From contig CALWHT010000021.1 of NCBI GenBank assembly GCA_944380515.1, positions 1-64,000 on the forward strand: a stretch of DNA of 64,000 nucleotides. The letters run 5' to 3'. A program made the position numbers and the translations under genes. The notes under the pieces were generated by a model. That model did not search any database. It was not told the origin of the DNA and saw only the letters and a program-made list of their open reading frames with translations. Shown here one piece after another: positions 50,907 to 59,457 of this stretch. This DNA comes from an uncultured Roseburia sp. GTDB taxonomy: Bacteria; Bacillota; Clostridia; Lachnospirales; Lachnospiraceae. Within the stretch, counting starts at the first letter, position 1. Each line of letters begins with the position of its first letter.

Positions 50907-52063
50907 AGTCGGTCGATGGCGCGCCTGATGGTTTCCGCCGCTTCAGGCTGTGCGGTGCAGTACAGGCGGAAGATGGGGACTAAGTCCGTAAGGCGCTCGG
51001 AAAAACGGATATTTTTGGCAAGCAGTTCTTCGTTCCACGAGGGAGAAATCAGCCGCTGCATCAGAAGGAGTGCTTTCTCATCCGCCGCAGGAATTGCGGC
51101 GCGGTTTTCGGGCGCCTGCTTTAAAAAGACGATGCCGCCGAGCGGATATGTTTCTGCGGTGTGGATGCCGGAGGTGCCGCACCAGGGAAGTCCGTAGACC
51201 AGCGGGGCGGAATCGGTTCCGATACCGAGCAGATTTAAGTCTCCGTTTAAGTGCTGGGTGTGGTAGCAGTCATGCCAGAGTGCCGCGTGTGTGGATTTTC
51301 CTGTTCCGGAAGCGCCGGAAAACAGCCATGCCCTGCCGGCATAGAGAATGGAAGCGGAGTGGAGGACATAAAGCTCCCGGTTCTGCGCCAGAATCAGAAA
51401 GGCAAAGCGCAGGGCGTGAAATATATCGGAAAAATCGGATGGGGAATATTCCGGTTTGACAAAAAGGACGGCGGCGGAGCCGTCCTTTGTCACGTTCATT
51501 TCCCGGACGCCGCAGGGCTTAGAATAGAGAAAGTGATATTCGCCGCCGGCATCGCAGATGATAAGCTCGTCGGTGCGAATCAGAATCCGGCCGTTTTTGC
51601 GCGCTGCGGGAGAGCCGGTGTAAACCGTAATATGCTGGTCCGTGCGTTGTTCGGAAGAATTGTCAGGCGCGCAGGAAAAATCCGAAAAAAATTCGAAAAA
51701 AACCTCACTCGGCCCATCGAAGGAAAAGACCAGCGGTCCGATTTTCCAGTAAAAAAGCTGCTGATTTTCAGGCGGAACACATTCCCGGGAAGATGCGAGC
51801 ATTCCCGTGCGGGAGAGAGCGTTCAGCCAGCAGTCCAAATCCTTTTTCAGAGCCGGAAGGTCGGATGGGTCTGCGTCATATTCCTTTGCCAGCAGAGCAA
51901 GAAGCTCATCCTGCGTGGCGCCCGCCGTAAGGGCGTCCCACAGGAGGCTGCCGGAGGCGTTTAAACGGATGGAAGGCGCATGATCCGCAATCTGCTGACC
52001 GTAGGGAAGCAGATAGGGTACGCCCGCGATAGTGGTCTTTACATAGCCGTCCGTCGGTTGCAT
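50903..52063 (-). CDS. PqqD domain fused to HPr-kinase-like domain
   Basis: A 386-aa protein. Residues about 1-95 are PqqD-like (SIRLNASGSLLWDALTAGAT), and about 235-386 are an HPr-kinase/phosphorylase-like domain with P-loop FSGASGTGKST near residue 250. The middle region is not recognised. HPr-kinase homologues of this sort phosphorylate or bind peptide precursors in some RiPP systems (lasso peptides). The ATG at 52063 follows AAGGAG by 7 bases and is preferred over ATG 52081. It shares its terminal bases with the convergent ABC exporter gene. Confidence 0.8.
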   Translation of the reverse strand: MQPTDGYVKTTIAGVPYLLPYGQQIADHAPSIRLNASGSLLWDALTAGATQDELLALLAKEYDADPSDLPALKKDLDCWLNALSRTGMLASSRECVPPENQQLFYWKIGPLVFSFDGPSEVFFEFFSDFSCAPDNSSEQRTDQHITVYTGSPAARKNGRILIRTDELIICDAGGEYHFLYSKPCGVREMNVTKDGSAAVLFVKPEYSPSDFSDIFHALRFAFLILAQNRELYVLHSASILYAGRAWLFSGASGTGKSTHAALWHDCYHTQHLNGDLNLLGIGTDSAPLVYGLPWCGTSGIHTAETYPLGGIVFLKQAPENRAAIPAADEKALLLMQRLISPSWNEELLAKNIRFSERLTDLVPIFRLYCTAQPEAAETIRRAIDRL

Positions 52064-52089
52064 GGTTTTCTCCTTTTTCATGAGCGCAT

Positions 52090-52962
52090 TTATTCCTTTT
52101 CCACGCTGCTGTTGAATTTATCCAGCAGCAATGCGATGACGATACCGCAGACAATGCAGACAAGGTTGATCACGCACTGCGACAGGGAAGCGGTAAAGCT
52201 GGAAAACGGGATGATCATGACGGTTGCCGCAATGACAATTCCGATAATTCCGTGAAAAGCAATGGAATAAAAGTGATCGAATAAGGCGTTTACGGCCTTG
52301 GCAAGGCAGATAATCGTCACAAGTCCTCCGATTCCGCCCGGAATGAGCACGGAAAAATCCAGATGTCCGATGCCGTCCACAAAGGGCGTATAAAGTCCGA
52401 GCGGCATCAGCAGGGTGGAAAAGCTCATGCCCGGGGCAATGATGCTGAGCGCGAGGCAGAAGCCGCAGAATAAATACCAGAAAAAGTTAGGCGTTATGGT
52501 AACGGAAGCCATGTTTAAGCCGCCCAGCAGCAGGAAAATAAAAATCATGCACGCAAACAGGGAGATATAAGAGCCGCGGCTGGTACCCTGTTCTCTCGCC
52601 TCGCGGAACAGAGAGGGCAGCATACCGGTAATCAGGCCGATAAACAGGCAGACGGAAGGATCCGGGTATTTTTCCAGGAAAAATGCCAAAAGATTGGCAA
52701 TTCCGAGAAATCCGATGATTCCGCCTAAGAATACGGGAATCAGCTTTGGAACATGTGTTTTAAAATTGGCAATGGGATTGGAGAGCAGCTCCATGATGGG
52801 CTTATATACTCCGAAAATTACGCCGAGAACGCCTCCGGAAATGCCGGGAAGCACTGCGCCGAGCCCAATCAGCGCTCCCTGAAGGACGCGAATGAGAAAT
52901 TTCAGCGGGCGAAACTGTGTTGTTTTGGTTGATTTGCTAGAATTCATGTTCATAGTCTCCAT
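52090..52962 (-). CDS. DUF368 membrane protein (undecaprenyl-phosphate translocase family)
   Basis: A 290-aa polytopic protein with the DUF368 signature GALIGLGAVLPGISGGVLGV near the N terminus and the related second copy ALSIIAPGMSFSTLL. DUF368 (PopT) proteins return undecaprenyl phosphate to the inner leaflet, which would serve wall and capsule synthesis. It lies upstream of the PqqD-kinase gene on the same strand. Start uncertain: ATG 52962 or ATG 52947, the latter with GGAG nearby. A TATAAT on the minus strand (52991-52986) may be its -10. Confidence 0.85.
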   Translation of the reverse strand: METMNMNSSKSTKTTQFRPLKFLIRVLQGALIGLGAVLPGISGGVLGVIFGVYKPIMELLSNPIANFKTHVPKLIPVFLGGIIGFLGIANLLAFFLEKYPDPSVCLFIGLITGMLPSLFREAREQGTSRGSYISLFACMIFIFLLLGGLNMASVTITPNFFWYLFCGFCLALSIIAPGMSFSTLLMPLGLYTPFVDGIGHLDFSVLIPGGIGGLVTIICLAKAVNALFDHFYSIAFHGIIGIVIAATVMIIPFSSFTASLSQCVINLVCIVCGIVIALLLDKFNSSVEKE

Positions 52963-53040
52963 TCATTTTACTTTTTACGGTGTTCATTATAGCATTAGAC
53001 AGGTGAAAATGCTACAATGGTTTCTATGGAGTGTGAAAAA

Positions 53041-53493
53041 ATGGACGGAAAGAAGGTAAATATAGAGCTGCTGCTGCGGGAGGGGAAAACGGTGCAGATT
53101 TTTCCGCAGGGCTTCAGTATGTACCCGATGCTTGTGCCGGGACGTGACGAGGCGGTGATCGCTGCTGCGGATACGGAAAAGCTGCATCGCGGAGACGTGG
53201 CGCTTTACCGCAGAAAATCAGGACTTTTGGTGCTGCACCGCATCTGGAAAAAGAAAAAAGACGGTTTTTATATGGTAGGGGACCATCAGACGCAGATTGA
53301 GGGACCGATAGAGCCGGAGCAGTTTGTCGGCGTTCTCGTGGCGTTTGTGCGGAACGGCCGTCGGATAGATGTGAAAAATCCGATGTACCGTGCTGCCGCA
53401 GGATTGTGGCTTTTACTCCGCCCCATGCGCCGTGCGTTTATGGCTGCGGGCGCGGCAGTAAAAAAGGGAATGAAAATACACGGAGCCGGTTGA
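53041..53493 (+). CDS. S24/S26-type peptidase-like protein with Ser-His pair
   Basis: A 150-aa protein of the signal-peptidase/LexA fold. The nucleophile Ser26 is in GFSMYPML and the second catalytic position is His66 in LVLHRI, as in SipW/ER-type signal peptidases rather than the Lys of the bacterial type. GDHQTQIEGPI and FVGVLVAF complete the family pattern. There is no N-terminal anchor; only a weak hydrophobic stretch near residue 120. It could remove leaders from the neighbouring cargo. The ATG at 53041 has GGAGTG 9 bases upstream; ATG 53017 is an alternative. Confidence 0.75.
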   Translation: MDGKKVNIELLLREGKTVQIFPQGFSMYPMLVPGRDEAVIAAADTEKLHRGDVALYRRKSGLLVLHRIWKKKKDGFYMVGDHQTQIEGPIEPEQFVGVLVAFVRNGRRIDVKNPMYRAAAGLWLLLRPMRRAFMAAGAAVKKGMKIHGAG

Positions 53494-53565
53494 TTTTTAA
53501 AAGCGGTTGTGATAGACTGGCAGAGTTGCGGTCCGGGAGTTTCCGGGGCTGCAGCAAAAATATAC

Positions 53566-53606
53566 CGAGTGTTCGAGACCTTCCACTCGTAAAACAAAAC
53601 TAAAGG
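53566..53606 (+). promoter_or_regulatory. preQ1-I riboswitch upstream of queT
   Basis: A 5-bp stem GAGTG/CACTC encloses a loop with the conserved TTC and ACC, followed by an A-rich tail ending AAAACTAA directly before AAAGGAG. This matches the small preQ1-I aptamer. Ligand binding would bury the ribosome binding site, so preQ1 should repress translation of queT. Confidence 0.82.
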
Positions 53607-53616
53607 AGAAAAGAAT

Positions 53617-54108
53617 ATGAGAAACAAAAAGGTATTACTTATCGCTCAGGCTGCCCTCATTGCAGCCCTCTACTTTGTGCTGACTTATTTTATCAGCGCG
53701 TTTGGTCTTGCTTCCGGCGCAATTCAAGTCCGGATTTCCGAAGCACTTACCGTTTTACCGGTGTTTACCCCGGCCGCAATCCCGGGACTGTTTGTGGGCT
53801 GTCTTATCAGCAATCTGGTGACCGGCTGCATGCCGCTTGATGTTATATTCGGAAGCCTTGCGACGCTGCTCGGAGCGCTGGGAACCTACGCGTTACGCAG
53901 ACACAGATGGCTTGCCCCGCTGCCGCCAATCGTGTCGAATACGATTATCGTTCCGTTTGTGCTGGCATATGTCTATGAGGCGGAGGGCACCATTCCGTTT
54001 TTTATGCTGACAGTCGGAATCGGTGAGGTGATTTCCTGCTATGTGCTGGGCGGTATTCTGCTTCAGGTATTAAACCGGTACCGGAACGTGATTTTCCGTC
54101 AGGAATAG
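53617..54108 (+). CDS. queT: Queuosine-precursor transporter QueT (ECF S component)
   Basis: A 163-aa protein with five to six membrane helices and the QueT-type segment GAIQVRISEALTVLPVFTPAAI. It takes up queuosine precursors together with the shared ECF energising module, which is not in this window. The preQ1-I riboswitch directly upstream supports the substrate. AAAGGAG lies 8 bases before the ATG. Confidence 0.9.
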   Translation: MRNKKVLLIAQAALIAALYFVLTYFISAFGLASGAIQVRISEALTVLPVFTPAAIPGLFVGCLISNLVTGCMPLDVIFGSLATLLGALGTYALRRHRWLAPLPPIVSNTIIVPFVLAYVYEAEGTIPFFMLTVGIGEVISCYVLGGILLQVLNRYRNVIFRQE

Positions 54109-54116
54109 ATTAATAT

Positions 54117-54145
54117 TTGACAATTCAGAAGTCGACGGCTACAAT
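54117..54145 (+). promoter_or_regulatory. Promoter of argS
   Basis: TTGACA (54117-54122), 17 bases, TACAAT (54140-54145). A short hairpin AGCACC-AAA-GGTGCT followed by TTTT lies at the start of the transcript (54151-54169) and a GGCGGC/GCCGCC hairpin further on; no T-box sequence is present. Confidence 0.7.
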
Positions 54146-54224
54146 GATAGCACCAAAGGTGCTTTTAACACCCTTATCGTAATAAAATCAGGCGGCTGCG
54201 CCGCCCGGAAAGGAAATAACGGTT

Positions 54225-56012
54225 ATGAAAAAAATCTTGGATCTGATAACGGATGAAGTGACGGAAGCGTTTACGGCATGCGGTTATGACGCAAAATACG
54301 GCAGGGTAACCTTATCCAACCGCCCGGATCTCTGTGAATTTCAATGCAACGGGGCGCTTGCCGCGGCAAAAGAATATAAAAAGGCGCCGTTTTTGATTGC
54401 GGACGAGGTGGCGGCAAAGCTTGCCGGACGGCCGATGTTTTCCGCGGCGGAGTCCGTAAAGCCCGGATTTCTGAATTTAAAGCTGAAGGAAGAGTATCTG
54501 GCGTCGTATCTTTCGGACATGCAGGCGGATGAGGGGCGCTACGGCTGTGAGAAGCCCGGACAGCCCAAAACCATAATCGTGGATTACGGCGGAGCCAACG
54601 TTGCAAAGCCGCTTCATGTGGGGCATCTGCGCTCCGCCATTATCGGAGAGAGCATAAAGCGCATGGGCCGGTTTGTAGGACACCGTATGATCGGGGATGT
54701 GCATCTGGGCGACTGGGGGCTTCAGATGGGCCTGATTATCGTTGAGTTAAAGGAACGGAAGCCAGGTCTGGTTTATTTTGACGAGAGCTATACCGGGGAA
54801 TATCCGGCGGAGGCGCCCTTTACGATTTCCGAGCTGGAGGAAATTTACCCGACCGCGAGCAAAAAGTCGAAGGAGGACGAGGCGTACCGGGAGGCAGCCA
54901 TGCAGGCGACCGGTGAGCTTCAGCAGGGAAGACGGGGCTATCGGGCGCTGTTGTCCCATATTTTAAATGTCTCTGTCACTGATTTAAAGAAAAATTATGA
55001 GAGCCTTAACGTATCCTTTGATTTGTGGAAGGGAGAGTCTGACGCACAGCCCTATATTCCGGATATGGTACAGCGGATGAAAGACGAGGGCTTTGCTTAT
55101 ATGAGCGACGGCGCGCTGGTTGTGGATGTAAGCGAGGAGACCGACGCAAAGGAGGTTCCTCCCTGTATTATCTTAAAATCGGACGGCGCTTCCCTTTACA
55201 GCACGACCGACCTTGCGACGATTGTCTGGCGTATGCAGGATTACAACCCGGACGGAATGATTTATCTTGCAGATAAGCGGCAGGAGCTTCATTTTATCCA
55301 GGTATTCCGCTGCGCAAGGAAAACAGGGCTGGTGAAGCCGGAAACGGAATTGACGCATATCGGCTTCGGCACGATGAACGGAAAGGACGGAAAGCCCTTT
55401 AAGACCCGGGACGGCGGTGTTATGCGTCTGGAATACCTCGTCAACGAAATTAACGAGGAAATGTTAAAGAAAATCAACGAAAACCAGAAGTCGAAGGAGA
55501 ACCTTTCCATCAGTCCGAAGGAGGCGGAGGAGACGGCGCGCATGGTGGCGCTTGCGGCGATTAAATACGGTGACCTTTCCAATCAGGCAGGCAAGGACTA
55601 TATTTTTGATATCGACCGCTTTACCTCCTTTGAGGGGAATACGGGACCGTACATTCTTTATACGATTGTGCGCATCAAATCCATCTTAAATAAATATTAC
55701 GGAGCCGGAAAGAATACGGAAGGGGCGGCCATTGAGGGGGCGCATTCCGGCAGCGAGAAAAATCTCATGCTGGAGCTCTCAAAGTTTAACGAGGTGGTGG
55801 CAAACGCTTTTGACGAGCTTGCGCCGCATAAGCTTTGTGCCTATATATATGAGCTTGCGAACGCCTTCAACAGCTTTTACCATGAGACGAAGATTATGTC
55901 GGAGGAAAATGAGCGGATTCAGAAATCTTATATCAGGCTGCTGGAGCTGACAAAATCCATTCTTGAGACCTGCATTGATATGCTGGGCTTTTCCGCACCC
56001 GAACGGATGTAA
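54225..56012 (+). CDS. argS: Arginyl-tRNA synthetase
   Basis: A 595-aa class I synthetase. It has the N-terminal Arg-tRNA domain (about 1-110), the HIGH-type motif KPLHVGHLRSAIIGE, the GFGTMNGKDGKPFKTRDGG loop and the C-terminal anticodon-binding domain (DALR type, about 470-595). It has its own promoter and a strong terminator, so it is transcribed alone. Confidence 0.95.
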   Translation: MKKILDLITDEVTEAFTACGYDAKYGRVTLSNRPDLCEFQCNGALAAAKEYKKAPFLIADEVAAKLAGRPMFSAAESVKPGFLNLKLKEEYLASYLSDMQADEGRYGCEKPGQPKTIIVDYGGANVAKPLHVGHLRSAIIGESIKRMGRFVGHRMIGDVHLGDWGLQMGLIIVELKERKPGLVYFDESYTGEYPAEAPFTISELEEIYPTASKKSKEDEAYREAAMQATGELQQGRRGYRALLSHILNVSVTDLKKNYESLNVSFDLWKGESDAQPYIPDMVQRMKDEGFAYMSDGALVVDVSEETDAKEVPPCIILKSDGASLYSTTDLATIVWRMQDYNPDGMIYLADKRQELHFIQVFRCARKTGLVKPETELTHIGFGTMNGKDGKPFKTRDGGVMRLEYLVNEINEEMLKKINENQKSKENLSISPKEAEETARMVALAAIKYGDLSNQAGKDYIFDIDRFTSFEGNTGPYILYTIVRIKSILNKYYGAGKNTEGAAIEGAHSGSEKNLMLELSKFNEVVANAFDELAPHKLCAYIYELANAFNSFYHETKIMSEENERIQKSYIRLLELTKSILETCIDMLGFSAPERM

Positions 56013-56040
56013 ACGAACATAATAATATGAAATAAATAAA

Positions 56041-56077
56041 CAGGAGTGTTGACAAAAATGTCAGCGCTCCTGTTTTT
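56041..56077 (+). terminator. Terminator of argS
   Basis: CAGGAGTGTTGAC pairs with GTCAGCGCTCCTG (two G-U pairs), followed by TTTTT. Confidence 0.85.
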
Positions 56078-56082
56078 CTGTG

Positions 56083-56110
56083 TCATAAATGCGGACAGGT
56101 TTCATACAAT
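56083..56110 (+). promoter_or_regulatory. Candidate sigma-E promoter of the spoIIIA operon
   Basis: TCATAAA (56083-56089), 13 bases, CATACAAT (56103-56110). The -10 matches the sigma-E consensus CATACAHT exactly and the -35 fits KMATATW at six of seven positions. The Bacillus spoIIIA operon is sigma-E dependent. Confidence 0.65.
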
Positions 56111-56183
56111 GAATCATGGGAAAACAAAGCGCGTGAAAGCGGCGAAATCGTATTTCCCATCAGGGAAAGGAGGAAGGCGGCTT

Positions 56184-57140
56184 ATGTGTGAAATTGACAG
56201 GCTCTTTCCGCTGCATATCCGGCAAAAATTAAGCCCGGATTATATGGACGGGCTGGAGGAAATCCGCATCCGCATCGGACAGCCCCTGGAATTTTCCTAT
56301 GCGAAAGGACGGTGGTATCTGATGCTGCGAGGAGAGCGCTATTCTTTATGCGGGGAGGAACAGGCGGCTGCTGCGGGAGAGCTCCTCTACCGGGTCACGG
56401 GGGAGGATATTGCCGAAATGTTGAACTACATCAGCAACTATTCGCTGTACGCCTACCGGGAGGAAATGAAACAGGGTTACATTACCGTGGAAGGAGGGCA
56501 TAGAATCGGCATCGCGGGACAGACAGCGGTGGAGCAGGGAAAAGTTTCGGGGATGCATCATATCTCTTTTTTGAATATCCGGGTCGCGCATGAGAGACGG
56601 GGCTGCGCCCAGAAGCTGCTGCCATATATCAGGTACAGGAACAGCATTTACAACACTCTGTTTTTGTCGGAGCCGGGCGCCGGTAAGACAACCTATCTGA
56701 GGGACTGTGTCCGCATACTCTCGGACGGAGAAGCCGATTGGCCGGGTTTAAAGGTCTGCGTCGTGGACGAGCGCTCCGAAATTGCCGCCTGCCATATGGG
56801 CGTGCCGCAAAATGATGTCGGAAGCCGCACTGATGTTTTGGACGGCTGCACAAAGGCGGAGGGAATGCTTATGCTTTTACGCTCCATGTCGCCGCAGGTG
56901 ATTGCGGTGGATGAGCTGGGAGGGGAACGGGATTTTTGGGCTGTGGAACAGGCGGTCTTTTCGGGCAGCCGGGTCCTGGGAACCGTCCATGCGGGAGAGA
57001 TGGCCGAGCTGTCGCAAAAGCCCTTTCTTCGGAACTGGCTGAAGCGTCAGGTATTCCGCCGGTTTGTGCTGATTGAGCGGAAGGCGGGAGGAAAACGTGG
57101 CATACATATTTTTGACGAGCATATGGAGAGATTATGTTAA
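56184..57140 (+). CDS. spoIIIAA: Stage III sporulation protein AA (ATPase)
   Basis: A 318-aa cytoplasmic ATPase of the secretion-ATPase type, with Walker A LSEPGAGKTTYLRD and VIAVDELGGERDFWAVEQA. It energises the mother-cell to forespore feeding-tube channel formed by the SpoIIIA proteins and SpoIIQ. ATG 56184 has AAAGGAGG 10 bases upstream; a longer frame from 56046 would run through the promoter. First gene of the spoIIIA operon. Confidence 0.94.
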   Translation: MCEIDRLFPLHIRQKLSPDYMDGLEEIRIRIGQPLEFSYAKGRWYLMLRGERYSLCGEEQAAAAGELLYRVTGEDIAEMLNYISNYSLYAYREEMKQGYITVEGGHRIGIAGQTAVEQGKVSGMHHISFLNIRVAHERRGCAQKLLPYIRYRNSIYNTLFLSEPGAGKTTYLRDCVRILSDGEADWPGLKVCVVDERSEIAACHMGVPQNDVGSRTDVLDGCTKAEGMLMLLRSMSPQVIAVDELGGERDFWAVEQAVFSGSRVLGTVHAGEMAELSQKPFLRNWLKRQVFRRFVLIERKAGGKRGIHIFDEHMERLC

Positions 57141-57652
57141 AGCTGTTGGGAAGTATATTAATCGGTACGGCAAGTATCGGACTTGCCCTGCGCATTACCG
57201 GGGAGCTGAAGGAGCATCTGGAGCTGCTTTATGAGGTACGTCAGCTTTTCGTAGACATTGCCGGCGAGGCGGCGTATTCGCTGCAGCCCGTGGAGCATAT
57301 CCTGGGTGGCCGTATCCGGGTGCGTGACGCGCGCCTTACGGAAATCTGCGGTGAGATTGCCGAAAAGCTGGCGATGCGCCGGGATGCGAAGGGCGAGGAG
57401 GTGTGGGCGGCGGTATTTGAGGAGCATAAAAAGCTTCTGGGGCTGGAGGAGACCGAGCTTGCGGTGATTCGGGATGCGGGGAAAGCGTTTTTCGGGAAAA
57501 GCATGGAGGAAAATGAGAAAAATCTGGCGGCCTATCTCGAACGCCTGGATTTTCTGATTGAGGGGAGAAGGCGGGAGCAGAAGGAAAAGCAAAAGGTCAT
57601 TCAGACCGTGAGCGTGATGTGCGGGCTGATGCTGATTATTCTGCTGATATAG
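57134..57652 (+). CDS. spoIIIAB: Stage III sporulation protein AB
   Basis: A 172-aa protein resembling GspF of type II secretion, with an N-terminal helix (LKLLGSILIGTASIGLALRI) and a C-terminal one (VIQTVSVMCGLMLIILLI). It overlaps spoIIIAA by 7 bases. Confidence 0.92.
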   Translation: MLKLLGSILIGTASIGLALRITGELKEHLELLYEVRQLFVDIAGEAAYSLQPVEHILGGRIRVRDARLTEICGEIAEKLAMRRDAKGEEVWAAVFEEHKKLLGLEETELAVIRDAGKAFFGKSMEENEKNLAAYLERLDFLIEGRRREQKEKQKVIQTVSVMCGLMLIILLI

Positions 57653-57682
57653 CAAATGGCGATAGAAAGGATTGAAACACGG

Positions 57683-57877
57683 ATGAGCGTAAATTTGATT
57701 TTTAAGATTGCGGCGGTGGGGATATTGGTGACGGTCATCAGCCAGGTGCTAAAGCACAGCGGCAGGGAGGAGCATGCGTTTTTGACGAGCCTGGCGGGTC
57801 TGATCATTGTGCTTTTCTGGATTGTGCCCTACATCTATGAGCTGTTTGAAACCATGCAGTCGCTGTTTGCCTTATAG
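57683..57877 (+). CDS. spoIIIAC: Stage III sporulation protein AC
   Basis: A 64-aa two-helix membrane protein starting MSVNLIFKIAAVGILVTVIS, with QVLKHSGREE between the helices, as in the family. ATG 57683 is chosen over ATG 57656 because family members start at this point and AAAGGATTG precedes it. Confidence 0.92.
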   Translation: MSVNLIFKIAAVGILVTVISQVLKHSGREEHAFLTSLAGLIIVLFWIVPYIYELFETMQSLFAL

Positions 57878-57896
57878 CGCAGAAATGAGGAGAACC

Positions 57897-58280
57897 ATGG
57901 ATATTTTAAGAATTGCAGTCCTCGGAATCGCCGGCGTGCTGATTGCACTCGTGCTGAAAAAGGAGCGGGGGGAGTACAGTGCCTTTGTCAGCATGGCAGT
58001 CTGCATATGTATCTTTTTTTACATCATTACGAAGGTGGAGACCATTCTTGCGTTTGCTGAACGGATGGAGACGCTCATCTCGGTGGACGGCAGCTATATT
58101 GCCCTTGTGGTAAAAATGGTGGGCATTACATATGTTGCCGAGTTCGCGATGAATGTCTGCAAGGATGCCGGTTATGCCGCTATCGGCAATCAGATTGAAA
58201 TGTTTGCGAAAATGTCAATTCTGGTGGTGAGCCTTCCGGTTCTGACGGCGTTTCTGGAGACGATAGGGAGCTTTTTATGA
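57897..58280 (+). CDS. spoIIIAD: Stage III sporulation protein AD
   Basis: A 127-aa protein with three to four membrane helices, related to SpoIIIAC (VVKMVGITYVAEFAMNVCKD). GAGGAG lies before the ATG at 57897. It overlaps spoIIIAE by 4 bases. Confidence 0.92.
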   Translation: MDILRIAVLGIAGVLIALVLKKERGEYSAFVSMAVCICIFFYIITKVETILAFAERMETLISVDGSYIALVVKMVGITYVAEFAMNVCKDAGYAAIGNQIEMFAKMSILVVSLPVLTAFLETIGSFL

Positions 58281-59434
58281 AAAAAAGAAAATTAAGCTGC
58301 GGGATTCTTATCTTTTTGCTGCTGCTCTGGGGAGCCATGCCCTTAAAAGCGGCGGAGACAGATGAGGACTCCTATCTGGAGGAGATGAAGGACAGTGTCG
58401 ATTTTTCCGGTCTGGACGATTTTTTGTCGGGGATACAGACGCCGGAGGAAAGCCTTACGTTTTCGGGGCTGGTGGAGGAACTGCTGGATGAGGGAATAAG
58501 CGGCTTTGACGCCGGAGTGATCATCGAATGGTTAAAGGATGTGCTGCTGGGACAGCTTCAGGAAAACCGTAAGCTTTTGATTGAGGTGGTTCTGCTGGCG
58601 GTGGGGTTTTCCATCCTCAAAAATTTCGCGGGAGCTTTTGCTTCCTCCTACATCTCGGATTTATGCTTTATTTTGGTGTACTGTGTGCTTGCCGTCATGC
58701 TGCTGCAATCATTTCTGGCATTCGGGGAAATTGCGGGCGGAGCGCTCTCGGACAGCGTGGATTTTATGACGGCACTGATTCCGACCTTTTGCATTACGAT
58801 GGTGTTTTCCGCGGGGACCGGGAGCGCGGCGGGCTTTTACCAGACGGCGTTTCTGGTGATCTATCTGGTTCAATGGCTGTTTTTAAATATTTTGGTCCCG
58901 ATGATTCACATCTATGTATTAATGGAGCTGATGAACCACTTTTTTGAGGATGAAAAATTTGAGAATCTGACGGAGCTGTTAAAGGGGATGATCTGCTGGG
59001 GCATGAAAATTGCGGGAGTCGCCGTTTTAGGGCTGAATGTGGTGCAGGGACTTATCGCGCCGGCAAAGGACCGGCTGCTCCACGGGGGAATCAGCCGGGC
59101 GGCGTCTCTGATTCCCGGAATCGGAAACACCATAAACGGCGTAAGCGAGCTGCTGCTTGGTTCCGGTATTCTGATCAAAAACTGTGTGGGCGCCGCGGCG
59201 CTTGCGATTTTGGTGCTGATTGCCCTGATGCCGATGCTTCAGGTAGCCTGTATGGCATTTTTTTATAAGGTGGCCGCGGTTTTGGCGGAACCGGTGACGG
59301 ACAAGCGGATTGCGGGCTGCCTGCGGGGAATGGCGGCGGGAGGGGTTCTTTACCTTAAGCTGATGGGCTACTGCATAGCGCTGTTTTTTCTGACCATAGC
59401 GCTTTGTACGGCAGTTTCAGGATTTATTTATTAG
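58277..59434 (+). CDS. spoIIIAE: Stage III sporulation protein AE
   Basis: A 385-aa polytopic protein with an N-terminal signal sequence (ILIFLLLLWGAMPLKAAE), an external segment of about 80 residues and about seven membrane helices. It is the large membrane subunit of the spoIIIA channel. ATG overlaps the spoIIIAD stop. Confidence 0.94.
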   Translation: MKKRKLSCGILIFLLLLWGAMPLKAAETDEDSYLEEMKDSVDFSGLDDFLSGIQTPEESLTFSGLVEELLDEGISGFDAGVIIEWLKDVLLGQLQENRKLLIEVVLLAVGFSILKNFAGAFASSYISDLCFILVYCVLAVMLLQSFLAFGEIAGGALSDSVDFMTALIPTFCITMVFSAGTGSAAGFYQTAFLVIYLVQWLFLNILVPMIHIYVLMELMNHFFEDEKFENLTELLKGMICWGMKIAGVAVLGLNVVQGLIAPAKDRLLHGGISRAASLIPGIGNTINGVSELLLGSGILIKNCVGAAALAILVLIALMPMLQVACMAFFYKVAAVLAEPVTDKRIAGCLRGMAAGGVLYLKLMGYCIALFFLTIALCTAVSGFIY

Positions 59435-59457
59435 GTGTGGGAGGAAAGAGGAAAAAC

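Noticed and set aside
54146-54224. argS leader as a T-box
   Set aside because: No GGGTGGNACC-type sequence or specifier structure is present; only two short hairpins are seen.
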